From: a virus
Length of the DNA stretch: 46,474 nucleotides
IMG/VR virus record: IMGVR_UViG_3300031758_009207
Location: 1-46,474 of that record
Direction: 5' to 3' (one strand)
The position numbers and the translations under genes were made by a program. The notes below the pieces were generated by a model, which was not told the DNA's origin, did not search any database, and saw only the letters and a program-made list of their open reading frames with translations. Below are positions 28,347 to 35,951 of the stretch, in pieces. Position 1 is the first letter of the stretch, and each line of letters begins with the position of its first letter.

Positions 28347-29249
28347 GTGATACAAAAATTTTTATTAGGATTGAGCATGATGTTTTTTTTATCTGCTCCC
28401 AGCCAAGCATTTGACGTTGGTTCTCAACCTATTAAAGTGGTGATGCCATTTGCACCAGGAGGCGGTGTTGATCAAACTTTTAGGCATTTTGAAAATTGGG
28501 CAGCGAAAAAAAACATTAAGTTTGTAGCAGTTTACAGACCAGGAGCCGAAGGATTGATTGGCATGAATGAAATTGCCGCAATGCCTAAAGACGGATATCA
28601 TATTTCTTTTGCAACAGCCGGCACCATAGCCGTCCAAAGATTAAAAAATCCTCAAGCAGAATTAGAAACAGTGACGTTGATAAAAAATAGTATTATGGCG
28701 TTTGTCACTCATAAAGATAGTGGCATACGGTCTCTAACTGATTTGTATCAAGGTAATCCAAAAACTCTAGCCTACGGCGCACCCGGACAACTAATGACTA
28801 TACAGCAGTTAATAGAACTTTCAGATGGAAAAATGAAAGGTGCTACTCTCGTGCCCTACAAAGGTGGAGCTCCAGTAGTACAAGATATTGCCGGCAATCA
28901 TGTGCAGTTTGCAGCAGTGCCATTGTTGATCACAAAGAGTTTTGTTGATTCGGGAACCATCCGATTGCTGGCTGTAGACAGCACAACTAGACTAGCAGAA
29001 TATCCCAACATTCCCACGTTTAAAGAAATCTTCCCTAAGTGGAAAAGTACTGACGGATTTGCCGTGGTATTGCCCAAGGGTACTGATACAAAAGCTGTAG
29101 AATTTTGGAATTCTATACTGAAAGAATATATTACAGATCAGAAAGTGCAAGCTGACTTTTTGAAAGACTACAATATGTCGCAAAAATTTGGTAAAGAAGA
29201 ATTGGAAAAAACTGTTTCTAATGCAATTAACGCATTGGAAAAAAAATAA
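28347..29249 (+). CDS. TctC/Bug-family periplasmic solute-binding protein
   Basis: A 300-residue tripartite tricarboxylate transporter receptor. Residues 1-21 form a signal peptide (lysine, hydrophobic core, SQA cleavage site), then IKVVMPFAPGGGVDQTFR (the family's ligand-loop motif), YRPGAEGLIGMNEIA, and YKGGAPVVQDIAGNHVQFA. The start is GTG at 28347 with GGAGA six bases upstream; the next in-frame codon is less favourable. Such proteins bind carboxylates in the periplasm. The membrane partners TctA/TctB are absent here, so it may serve host transporters. Very unusual in a phage. Confidence 0.9.
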   Translation: MIQKFLLGLSMMFFLSAPSQAFDVGSQPIKVVMPFAPGGGVDQTFRHFENWAAKKNIKFVAVYRPGAEGLIGMNEIAAMPKDGYHISFATAGTIAVQRLKNPQAELETVTLIKNSIMAFVTHKDSGIRSLTDLYQGNPKTLAYGAPGQLMTIQQLIELSDGKMKGATLVPYKGGAPVVQDIAGNHVQFAAVPLLITKSFVDSGTIRLLAVDSTTRLAEYPNIPTFKEIFPKWKSTDGFAVVLPKGTDTKAVEFWNSILKEYITDQKVQADFLKDYNMSQKFGKEELEKTVSNAINALEKK

Positions 29250-29279
29250 TATGCACCTTATTGTCATAAGAAAAATGCC

Positions 29280-30044
29280 ATGAATATCAACCAATATATC
29301 GATAGGATAAAATTTAAAACTCTACCACAAGATTTTAATCATCAAGATGGTAAGAACTATGAAAGCTCTTACGAATACACCAAGACCTTTAGCAACTATC
29401 ATTTTGACAAATTCAAACAGGAGCAAGAGGGTGAATGGTATCATCAGTTAGGAAGATTCAAAGGCGATTGGGCAGACGATGTTGCTAAAATTATAGATAA
29501 ATCAAAATCATTATCCTGGGATCAAAGTACGGCGGCAGGACAACGTCCGGGGTTCCCTGGGGGCGTTAGTCCGATGAGAACACAAGAGCAAAACGATAGA
29601 AAGGCTCACGGTTTAGACCATGTTGATCATACTAACTTAGTTTTAGAAGAATACCTAGATCAGTTTCCTAAGATCAAAAAAATGGTAGACCATTGGCATT
29701 TAGAAAAAGTCAGCTATCGTTGCCATGTACAATGGCCTGGTCAGACTTTCGCCATGCACATTGATAAATTATGGCATCGCAATCCCACAGACCCGTCAAA
29801 AATAGTTAGGATTATTGTACACCTAGAAGATTATGAGCCTGGCCAGATCCTCATATACGGTAATGCAGTACACACTCAGTGGAGAGCTGGCGATGTTCAT
29901 ATGTTCGATACCTTGAATGTTCCGCATGGAACTTTTAATATTTCAAATAAACCAAGACCAAATATCACTATCACAGGATTGAGATCAGCCCTCACTGATC
30001 AAAGATTGCAAGAAGCCACTGCTGAATCAGAATATTGTATATAA
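29280..30044 (+). CDS. 2OG-Fe(II) oxygenase, Asp/Asn hydroxylase-like
   Basis: A 254-residue protein. HxD in FAMHIDKLWH, strand VRIIVHLEDY, then AGDVHMFDTLNVPHGTFN with the distal histidine and PRPNITITGLR with an arginine for 2OG. The N-terminal ~125 residues (including GQRPGFPGGVS) are specific to this group. It follows the TctC-type gene after 30 bases and precedes the sulfotransferase. Substrate unknown. Confidence 0.82.
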   Translation: MNINQYIDRIKFKTLPQDFNHQDGKNYESSYEYTKTFSNYHFDKFKQEQEGEWYHQLGRFKGDWADDVAKIIDKSKSLSWDQSTAAGQRPGFPGGVSPMRTQEQNDRKAHGLDHVDHTNLVLEEYLDQFPKIKKMVDHWHLEKVSYRCHVQWPGQTFAMHIDKLWHRNPTDPSKIVRIIVHLEDYEPGQILIYGNAVHTQWRAGDVHMFDTLNVPHGTFNISNKPRPNITITGLRSALTDQRLQEATAESEYCI

Positions 30045-30084
30045 TACATACAAATTTAACATCTAAATATATGGTAAAATAAAA

Positions 30085-30825
30085 ATGAATAAAAATTTTG
30101 TTATTGTTGGTACTCCTCGCAGCGGCACTACATTTGTCTGTGATGTGTTGAATAAATTTGATGATATTTGGATTCCAGAGTTTCCTAATTACGAGCCGTT
30201 CAATCCGCATAACTTACATAGATTAGCTAACTCAATAAAAAACAATTCATTTGATCAGGATTTAATCATTAAAAAGTTTATTAGTTTAAAATCAAAGAAA
30301 AATTTAGATTATTTTGGTTTTAAAACTTTTTTGTCCTTTCACTCAGATTTAAAAAATTTAATTAAAGATAATAATCTAGATGTTATCTTAATTTTAAGAA
30401 AAGATATTTGGAAAGTCATAGGAAGTATGCTGATCGCAATAGACCATAATGACTATATAGGTAGTTCTAAAAAACATGATCCGTTTATTTTTGTTGAATC
30501 CAACAGAGAAGTAAGAAGAATAATGACATTTTTCAATCAACTGTGTAGAACATATTGGGAACTAGAAAATTTATTTGCTAAAGATTCTAATATTATCGAA
30601 AAACTATATTTTGAAGATATTGTAAATAATAACACTACAAATAATTTAGACACGTATTTTAACAAAAAAATTATTTTTGATCATAATTATAACGACACTG
30701 ACGATATCAATTCTTATATTGGAAATTTTGAAGAACTGCAAAGTTTAATTATGAAAGAAGTTAAAAAAAATCACACACACTATTCAGCCCTTCCTTCATA
30801 TATTGTTGAGCAATTAGCGTTATGA
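30085..30825 (+). CDS. Sulfotransferase
   Basis: A 246-residue PAPS-dependent sulfotransferase. The 5'-phosphosulfate loop TPRSGTTF (10-17) starts the protein, and ILILRKDIWKVIGSML carries the R...S 3'-phosphate-binding motif. It would sulfate a hydroxyl or amino group of an unknown acceptor. PAPS supply could involve the P-loop kinase of the fusion at 31877. A CTAAATA box lies 15 bases before the start. It overlaps the next gene (ATGA). Confidence 0.85.
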   Translation: MNKNFVIVGTPRSGTTFVCDVLNKFDDIWIPEFPNYEPFNPHNLHRLANSIKNNSFDQDLIIKKFISLKSKKNLDYFGFKTFLSFHSDLKNLIKDNNLDVILILRKDIWKVIGSMLIAIDHNDYIGSSKKHDPFIFVESNREVRRIMTFFNQLCRTYWELENLFAKDSNIIEKLYFEDIVNNNTTNNLDTYFNKKIIFDHNYNDTDDINSYIGNFEELQSLIMKEVKKNHTHYSALPSYIVEQLAL

Positions 30826-31196
30826 TACTACAAAAAGTTATCTTTGAAGAAAAAAATAGAAATGGCACAAGCGTGGATGATTTTTATTATCGAGGATTAG
30901 AAGAAAAACTCCAAGGAAAAAAAGGCACAGGAGTTAGAGCTTTAGCAGCTGATTTTATTAGACAGGGCAGAATCCTAGACAGATTTTTAATATTAGATGA
31001 AACAGGATGTAAATTAGAAATTTATACTTTTTTTAAAGACGAAGAATCATTTTCTGAATTTATTAATCATCCTATAAATCAAAATGCAAAAATGTTTTGG
31101 CAAGATCGAGATTGGCAAAGAACTGTCACAAAAACTGTAATTACTGATTTTTTGAATGTGAGAAACAGACTTGGGCAACTTAAATCTATAATCTAA
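30822..31196 (+). CDS. Hypothetical protein, possible ferredoxin-like dimer fold
   Basis: A 124-residue protein starting MILQKVIFEEK. The layout RILDRFLILDETGCKLEIYTFFKDEESFSEFINHP (read here in two parts) suggests strand-strand-helix as in small antibiotic-biosynthesis-monooxygenase-like folds, similar to 22112. It overlaps the sulfotransferase by four bases, so it is co-translated. No catalytic motif. Convergent with the hydroxylase gene by 11 bases. Confidence 0.6.
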   Translation: MILQKVIFEEKNRNGTSVDDFYYRGLEEKLQGKKGTGVRALAADFIRQGRILDRFLILDETGCKLEIYTFFKDEESFSEFINHPINQNAKMFWQDRDWQRTVTKTVITDFLNVRNRLGQLKSII

Positions 31197-31647
31197 TTGA
31201 TCGATTTGTTTTAAAGACCCAATCCCAAAAAGGTGTCCCAATACCATAATTGCATCTACTTTCTGTATGATGCAAATAATGCCATTGACCAGATGTGTAC
31301 CAAGGATACAAATTGAATTTTCTATTGTGTTCTAGCCTTTCTTGTATAATAGCTGCATAAACATAAAATAAAATAATTATCCACCATTGACCTGTGATCC
31401 AGCTGAAAATAAAAGTAGGTAGAACTTCAGTTATCCAATAATCAAACGTGCTAGGCCAATTGTCATTAAACAGAAAAATGTTATTCCAATGCCAGACTAT
31501 CTTGTGTTTTTTAACATAGGCGTGATGATGAAAATGTAGTTTTGACAGGAATGAAATTTTATGACTGGCTCGGTGTATCCAGTATATCATAAAAGTCCAT
31601 AAAAAGAAATAAAATATTATTTCAATACTCATTATAGCTGTATTCAT
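31186..31647 (-). CDS. Fatty-acid hydroxylase / sterol desaturase family
   Basis: A 153-residue di-iron membrane hydroxylase. Boxes HRASH (25-29), HFHHH (38-42), EH (106-107) and HYLHH (123-127), the PF04116 pattern. Two or three hydrophobic segments at ~8-24 and ~75-105. Shorter than typical (~200-250 aa). It would hydroxylate lipid or sterol-like chains. Start is ATG 31647, with ATG 31632 an alternative. It ends the oxygenase island. Confidence 0.85.
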   Translation of the reverse strand: MNTAIMSIEIIFYFFLWTFMIYWIHRASHKISFLSKLHFHHHAYVKKHKIVWHWNNIFLFNDNWPSTFDYWITEVLPTFIFSWITGQWWIIILFYVYAAIIQERLEHNRKFNLYPWYTSGQWHYLHHTESRCNYGIGTPFWDWVFKTNRSIRL

Positions 31648-31655
31648 ATCCAGCG

Positions 31656-31880
31656 TTAATCCTTGTCCGTGACAATAACAGCAACTTGTTCATCCCAGAC
31701 CATTCTGCCCTGACAGGCGATGTTCCATTTTGTTTCGCCGTACTCGTGTGTACACTCAGTATAAGTTTCTCCAACGATGCGAACATCTGTGGCTAGATGC
31801 TCTACACCATTTTCAAAGATACGCCAAACTAACGGACTACCGTTATGCTTGGTGTTGAATCTAACGTGATACTTGTTCAC
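31656..31880 (-). CDS. Small conserved phage protein, 74 aa
   Basis: A beta-rich protein starting MNKYHVRFNTKHNG and ending DEQVAVIVTDKD, without a recognised domain. It overlaps the kinase-nucleotidyltransferase gene by four bases and is its operon partner. From here the base composition and gene style return to normal for the phage. Function unknown. Confidence 0.7.
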   Translation of the reverse strand: MNKYHVRFNTKHNGSPLVWRIFENGVEHLATDVRIVGETYTECTHEYGETKWNIACQGRMVWDEQVAVIVTDKD

Positions 31881-32671
31881 TTTAGTCCCAGTTGTTTTCT
31901 AATCTTAGTTGCAGAGATATCAGTAATACTTTCGTCAAATGTTTCTTCACCGCTGGTATACCCTACGCCACGTCCCCAGCCGATATGAACAATATTTGGA
32001 ACAACTTGTATTTCATATTGCCCTTGATATAGCATATCTAAATCTCGCTTAATAAAGCCTTTGACCTTTTCAACTTCGAAAGGATTACTACCTTGCCATC
32101 CTTGCACATCACGAACTTGAATAATGACCTGTCCAGTCTTGGCCAGTAATCTTTCAAAGAGTGCTCGATGACCTGCATGCCATGGTTGCCAGCGTCCTAA
32201 CATTTGAACAGTTTCTTTTTTCCAGTCAAACACAGGACGACGACGATTGTCTAGTATGTGGGCAGCAATAAACTCTCCCCACTTTTCTCCATCTTGTTCT
32301 GTGATCCTAAAGTCGTAAATCTCTGGCGGGATAAAGGCTTTGTTCGTATCTTCGTATCGACCTTTGTCAATAGTGTCGACCCAAATGGTCCAATCTGCTT
32401 TGAAGTTATTACGCATCTCAACTAGAGGAGCAACAAAATCACAAATGACATAATCAACATCAATCATTGCATCTGCTAATTCGCGCATACGATGACTTTG
32501 ACGAATACGACCTTCGTTGCTAAAATCCCAGTCGTTATACTTTTTACGCACATCGTCAGCATTTAACCAACCTACACGTTTTTTATCTGCTTGTAAATGG
32601 TCAACAATATGTTGTGCCAAATATGTTTTACCTGAACCAGGTAGGCCCATAACTAAAATACGTTTGTTCAT
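31877..32671 (-). CDS. P-loop kinase / nucleotidyltransferase fusion
   Basis: A 264-residue bifunctional protein. N-terminal adenylylsulfate-kinase-like domain: MGLPGSGKT (8-16), WLNADDVRKKY (~35-45). C-terminal nucleotidyltransferase domain: GRWQPWHAGHRAL with HxGH at ~165-168, and ISATKIRKQLG at the end. Either half could make an activated nucleotide; the order resembles phage APS-kinase/cytidylyltransferase fusions. Upstream is AAAGGAAAT before the ATG at 32671. A role in PAPS supply for the sulfotransferase at 30085 is inference. Confidence 0.85.
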   Translation of the reverse strand: MNKRILVMGLPGSGKTYLAQHIVDHLQADKKRVGWLNADDVRKKYNDWDFSNEGRIRQSHRMRELADAMIDVDYVICDFVAPLVEMRNNFKADWTIWVDTIDKGRYEDTNKAFIPPEIYDFRITEQDGEKWGEFIAAHILDNRRRPVFDWKKETVQMLGRWQPWHAGHRALFERLLAKTGQVIIQVRDVQGWQGSNPFEVEKVKGFIKRDLDMLYQGQYEIQVVPNIVHIGWGRGVGYTSGEETFDESITDISATKIRKQLGLK

Positions 32672-32750
32672 GTAATTTCCTTTGGATTTAAACTATCTTC
32701 TTAACTACCAAAAAATGGAGTTATACAAAATTTATTTATTTGGAAAATTG

Positions 32751-32779
32751 TTGACCTTTGTTCATTATGATTATATAAT
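32751..32779 (+). promoter_or_regulatory. Sigma-70 promoter of tRNA-like gene
   Basis: TTGACC (32751-32756), 17-base spacer, TATAAT (32774-32779). The +1 falls at about 32786, the first base of the tRNA acceptor stem. Confidence 0.85.
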
Positions 32780-32785
32780 ATAGTT

Positions 32786-32896
32786 GTGGTCGTGAGTGGA
32801 ATTGGCAGACCTCCCGCTTGGCTCATAGCCAAGAGTGGGGACGGGACAAAGTCGTAGACAGAGTCTTTGTAGGTTCGAAACCTACCGACCATACCA
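32786..32896 (+). tRNA. Giant class II tRNA-like gene with CAT anticodon (111 nt)
   Basis: Acceptor GTGGTCG/CGACCAT, discriminator A, CCA encoded; T-arm GTAGG/CCTAC with TTCGAAA; anticodon arm CTTGG-CTCATAG-CCAAG gives CAT. The D-loop has the GGAATTGG seen in leucine tRNAs. The variable region is very long (~35 bases) with an ACAAAG/CTTTGT stem. At 111 nt it is far longer than a normal tRNA (70-95 nt). The core is recognisable; identity (Met, Ile2 or none) is unclear. Confidence 0.7.
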
Positions 32897-32961
32897 GTTT
32901 TAAGCACCTACAAGCAAGGCGGCTTATAAGTATTAGAACATAACTATAAGGAAAAAATATT

Positions 32962-33150
32962 ATGTCAACAGTAGAACAACTAAAAGCAGATTTCGAAGCA
33001 TTTTTAGCCGAGGACGCAAAATTCACAGCAGGCAACGGCGCAGCAGGAACTCGTGCTCGTAAAGCTCTTCAAGAAGTTGCCAAAGGCGTTAAGGCTCGTC
33101 GCAATGAAATCACAGCAGAAAAGAACGCCCGCAAAGAAGCCAAGGCCTAA
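32962..33150 (+). CDS. Histone H1-like (Hc1-type) small DNA-binding protein
   Basis: A 62-residue basic protein. After an acidic helix (VEQLKADFEAFLAED) it has GNGAAGTRARKALQEVAKG, close to the GNKAAGTRARKA segment of bacterial Hc1/histone-H1-like proteins, and an Ala/Lys/Arg-rich tail. Likely binds DNA non-specifically. AAGGA precedes the ATG. It is separated from the next gene by one base. A Lys/Ala/Pro-rich protein at 44055 has a similar tail composition. Confidence 0.72.
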   Translation: MSTVEQLKADFEAFLAEDAKFTAGNGAAGTRARKALQEVAKGVKARRNEITAEKNARKEAKA

Positions 33151-33151
33151 A

Positions 33152-33631
33152 ATGGATTCAAAAGACAGTATCACATTTAATGATATTGAAATTGATCTAA
33201 GCAATTATGGTGCGGCTCAGGCCAGCACCATGATTGACACACTGGATACTATTACTCTAGATTCCAGTGCGACTACGATTACTTTACCGTCATTAAACTA
33301 CGGTGCAATCGGCGGCGGCGGTATTACTAATAATCAATGGACTACTGGAACTAGTGGTTATACAATTAATAGTGGTCCTTATACATTTTCTAATACTACT
33401 CCAACAGTTAATATAGATACTGACGGTGTTAGTATAGCAGAAGGTGGTGATATTAAAATTGGTAATGCAAGTCTAAAAGAATTTATGAAGAAGATGGAAC
33501 AACGACTTGCTATACTTGTACCCGATCCTGCAAAGTTAGAAAAGTTTGAAGCACTAAAAAAAGCCTATGAACATTACAAAACAATGGAGAGTCTTTGTTT
33601 TGATGAACCAATCGAAGAGCCCGAGCAGTAA
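33152..33631 (+). CDS. Structural or fibre-associated hypothetical protein with AYEHY tail
   Basis: A 159-residue protein. The first ~110 residues are Thr/Ser/Gly/Asn-rich and beta-like (GGGGITNNQWTTGTSGY), as in fibre or whisker proteins. A C-terminal helix carries KLEKFEALKKAYEHYKTMESL, the motif shared by proteins ending at 409 and 34683. An ATG at 33053 lies inside the H1-like gene, so ATG 33152 is used. Role inferred from composition only. Confidence 0.65.
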   Translation: MDSKDSITFNDIEIDLSNYGAAQASTMIDTLDTITLDSSATTITLPSLNYGAIGGGGITNNQWTTGTSGYTINSGPYTFSNTTPTVNIDTDGVSIAEGGDIKIGNASLKEFMKKMEQRLAILVPDPAKLEKFEALKKAYEHYKTMESLCFDEPIEEPEQ

Positions 33632-33637
33632 ATAAAC

Positions 33638-34303
33638 ATGAATGTTAAACTTCTATCATATAGTCAACCCACAGACGAATTTAGAGATTTGGGCATCGCA
33701 GATGCGCAGGAACTCATTGCGTATTGCGCCCGTGTGTCTAACCCTAGCAACCAGCTCAACACAGAGACGTCGGATAAACTCATTCGATACTTGGTCAAAC
33801 ATCAACACTGGTCACCTCTCGAAATGGTGTCAGCCTGTATCGAAATTACCACAACAAGAGACATTGCCCGACAAATCCTTAGACATAGATCTTTTAGCTT
33901 TCAAGAATTTAGTCAACGATATGCGGATCCTACTCGAGACCTTAACTTTGTCACAAGAGAAGCAAGATTGCAAGATCCCAAAAACAGACAGAACAGTGTC
34001 GCAGTCGATGATCACCTCTTACAAAATGAATGGTATCGTGCTCAACAGCGAGTTATCTATGCTGCCAAAAGAGAGTACGAATGGGCTATCGCTAACGGCA
34101 TAGCCAAGGAACAGGCTCGTGCAGTATTGCCGGAAGGCCTAATTGAAAGCCGCCTGTATATGAATGGTACACTACGTTCATGGATTCACTTTATTGAATT
34201 ACGTTCGGCTAATGGTACACAAAAAGAGCATCAAGAAGTTGCTGTTGCCTGTGCTAAAGTAATTTCTGAGATATTTCCAATGGCAGAAAGTCTTGTACAA
34301 TGA
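33638..34303 (+). CDS. thyX: Flavin-dependent thymidylate synthase
   Basis: A 221-residue ThyX. The signature RHRSFSFQEFSQRY (82-95) carries the RHRxxSxxExSxRY dUMP/FAD site; SRLYMNGTLRSWIHFIELR near 170-188 is the conserved C-terminal helix pair with catalytic arginine. Converts dUMP to dTMP using CH2-folate, FADH2 and NADPH, supplying phage DNA synthesis. A GTAAATA box lies three bases before the ATG. ATGA overlap with the next gene. Confidence 0.95.
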   Translation: MNVKLLSYSQPTDEFRDLGIADAQELIAYCARVSNPSNQLNTETSDKLIRYLVKHQHWSPLEMVSACIEITTTRDIARQILRHRSFSFQEFSQRYADPTRDLNFVTREARLQDPKNRQNSVAVDDHLLQNEWYRAQQRVIYAAKREYEWAIANGIAKEQARAVLPEGLIESRLYMNGTLRSWIHFIELRSANGTQKEHQEVAVACAKVISEIFPMAESLVQ

Positions 34304-34683
34304 AAGAAAAAATTGATCAGTTTTGCAAAAACTACGAAGTACAAATCGTAGATGATCAAAAACGTAGGGCCAGATACCACCCTCCTAAATATTTTACAGA
34401 TCCTCTGCGAGCAGACGTTGTTAGCAAGGATTTTGTAGAATTTGAAACAGAAAAAGTCTACACAGTTCAAATACCTGAAAGCAGATTTCGTGCTCTAATA
34501 GAAATGGAGCAGAGATTTTTTGGCAATCACACTCACGGCTACAGTGATGCCGACATGTTTTCCATGCTTATGGAAAAAGAACGTGAAGAAAGTTGGTATC
34601 GACAATCAAACGCCGCTGTCCAAAAGGCCTACGAGCAATATTCAATCATGCTCAATCTAGCAGGCTATCAACGGAAATTATGA
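34300..34683 (+). CDS. Hypothetical protein with AYEQY tail
   Basis: A 127-residue protein. It ends AVQKAYEQYSIMLNLAGYQ, sharing the short C-terminal helix with the proteins ending at 409 and 33631. The centre, FRALIEMEQRFFG and DMFSMLMEKEREE, is helical. Overlap by four bases with thyX and with the next gene (ATGA both). The shared tail may be an interaction or packaging tag. Function unknown. Confidence 0.7.
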   Translation: MKEKIDQFCKNYEVQIVDDQKRRARYHPPKYFTDPLRADVVSKDFVEFETEKVYTVQIPESRFRALIEMEQRFFGNHTHGYSDADMFSMLMEKEREESWYRQSNAAVQKAYEQYSIMLNLAGYQRKL

Positions 34684-35033
34684 ACGAAACACAAATTTTC
34701 TCTGGATGCCTAGCGTTTTTAATCCTATGCGGAGCAGTCTATCGCCACATAGGCTTTGTCAAAATAAAAGAATGTTATAGCATGTGGTTTAAAAAGGAAT
34801 ACTGGACTGACTATAATACAGTAGAATTTGCCAGTTGGGCGGCAAAGGCGTGTATTATTGTTCCTGGTTTAATCTTTGGTATTTCCGTATGGTGGCTTTA
34901 TTTTTTTACTTTGGCAACAAGCCTGACACTTATTTGGGCCAGTGAAAAGAAATTATTACCTACTCTTGTGGGATTCAATACTATATGGGTTTGGATCAGT
35001 TGCATGGTATTGTCACAACATTTAATAAAATAA
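34680..35033 (+). CDS. Small integral membrane protein, 117 aa
   Basis: Three or four hydrophobic segments (~7-20, ~48-75, ~80-112) with a charged loop after the first (KIKECYSMWFKKEYW). An in-frame start at 34593 would lie inside the previous gene; ATG 34680 overlaps its stop (ATGA), which I prefer. No holin-specific motif, but a membrane role such as lysis or superinfection exclusion is possible. Function unknown. Confidence 0.7.
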   Translation: MNETQIFSGCLAFLILCGAVYRHIGFVKIKECYSMWFKKEYWTDYNTVEFASWAAKACIIVPGLIFGISVWWLYFFTLATSLTLIWASEKKLLPTLVGFNTIWVWISCMVLSQHLIK

Positions 35034-35055
35034 AACGGTTCAAAAAAGAATCATC

Positions 35056-35084
35056 TTGACAGGTTTCTAGAAAGATAGTATAAT
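35056..35084 (+). promoter_or_regulatory. Consensus sigma-70 promoter
   Basis: TTGACA (35056-35061), 17-base spacer, TATAAT (35079-35084). It drives the gene at 35115. Confidence 0.87.
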
Positions 35085-35114
35085 TAAAGTGTTCAACAGA
35101 GAAAATATACTATT

Positions 35115-35951
35115 ATGGCGCAACATACAAACTATTGGTCATGCACTCCATTTGCAGATTGGCTTCGCGGTACCAAAAAACTCAGTGCAGGTACAGCAGA
35201 AGAATGGGACGAATGGACCACCGCGGCACAAATGAAGCATAACTTTCGTTATTGGCTAGCTGAAGAAGCACTTGGCCATCTCCAGGATTTTGTCACTTGG
35301 CCCATTAGAAAGATTTACGATGCGAAATACTATATTAATAACCGTTGGGTCACTCGCACTCATAGCCTCACTGCTCATTCCCGTGATATCAGACCTGGCA
35401 ATTGGTGTGATGTCGGTAATCGCTTTCTGCCTTGTCTCTTTAACGAACTCGTAGACTTTGTTGAAATTGAGTCAGCATGGAGTCACATTGCTTGGGGCAG
35501 TAAAGAAGACCGTGCCAAATACAATCCTCCATTCTGGGCAAGTGGCTGGTGGCGTTGGCGCACTTGGCGTTGTCCTCAAGCAGGCATCGATCATCTTGAC
35601 TGGGCAATGACTTTAACTAACACCGACTGGTGTACTCCAGAACATCCTGATTACGGCAAGCCAACTGGGCAAGCAATTCGTGCAAAAGAAATTAAAGAGC
35701 TTTACACTTGGTGGACTGTGACTCGTCCTGCTCGTCCTGATGCTTACGAAGTAAGTGGTTGGACTGAGTACTGCGAAAAGGCTCGAGAACTTAACGGTGG
35801 CAAACTATTTGGCAGCAAGAAGACTCCTGAACTAGAAAAGATGAGTACAAAGTCTCACAAACTACTTCAGAAGATCGAAGCAGCTTACGAAAAAGAAGAC
35901 GAAGCCATGATGATTCGTCTTATCAAAGCAAGAGACAGCCTATGGACCTAA
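35115..35951 (+). CDS. Trp-rich conserved phage protein
   Basis: A 278-residue protein unusually rich in tryptophan (WGSKEDRAKYNPPFWASGWWRWR lies near residue 125-147, read in two pieces). The start MAQHTNYWSCTPFADWLRG and the C-terminal helix LEKMSTKSHKLLQKIEAAYEKEDE are distinctive. I have seen this type in large aquatic phages without an assigned role. It is expressed from its own strong early promoter and begins an operon of small overlapping genes. Confidence 0.8.
   Translation: MAQHTNYWSCTPFADWLRGTKKLSAGTAEEWDEWTTAAQMKHNFRYWLAEEALGHLQDFVTWPIRKIYDAKYYINNRWVTRTHSLTAHSRDIRPGNWCDVGNRFLPCLFNELVDFVEIESAWSHIAWGSKEDRAKYNPPFWASGWWRWRTWRCPQAGIDHLDWAMTLTNTDWCTPEHPDYGKPTGQAIRAKEIKELYTWWTVTRPARPDAYEVSGWTEYCEKARELNGGKLFGSKKTPELEKMSTKSHKLLQKIEAAYEKEDEAMMIRLIKARDSLWT

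Noticed and set aside
13545-31647. Bacterial chromosomal fragment or prophage boundary
   Set aside because: No att repeats, integrase or transposase are visible; late-type promoters occur inside the island (17129, 20993, 21029, 28295), so it appears to be part of the phage.
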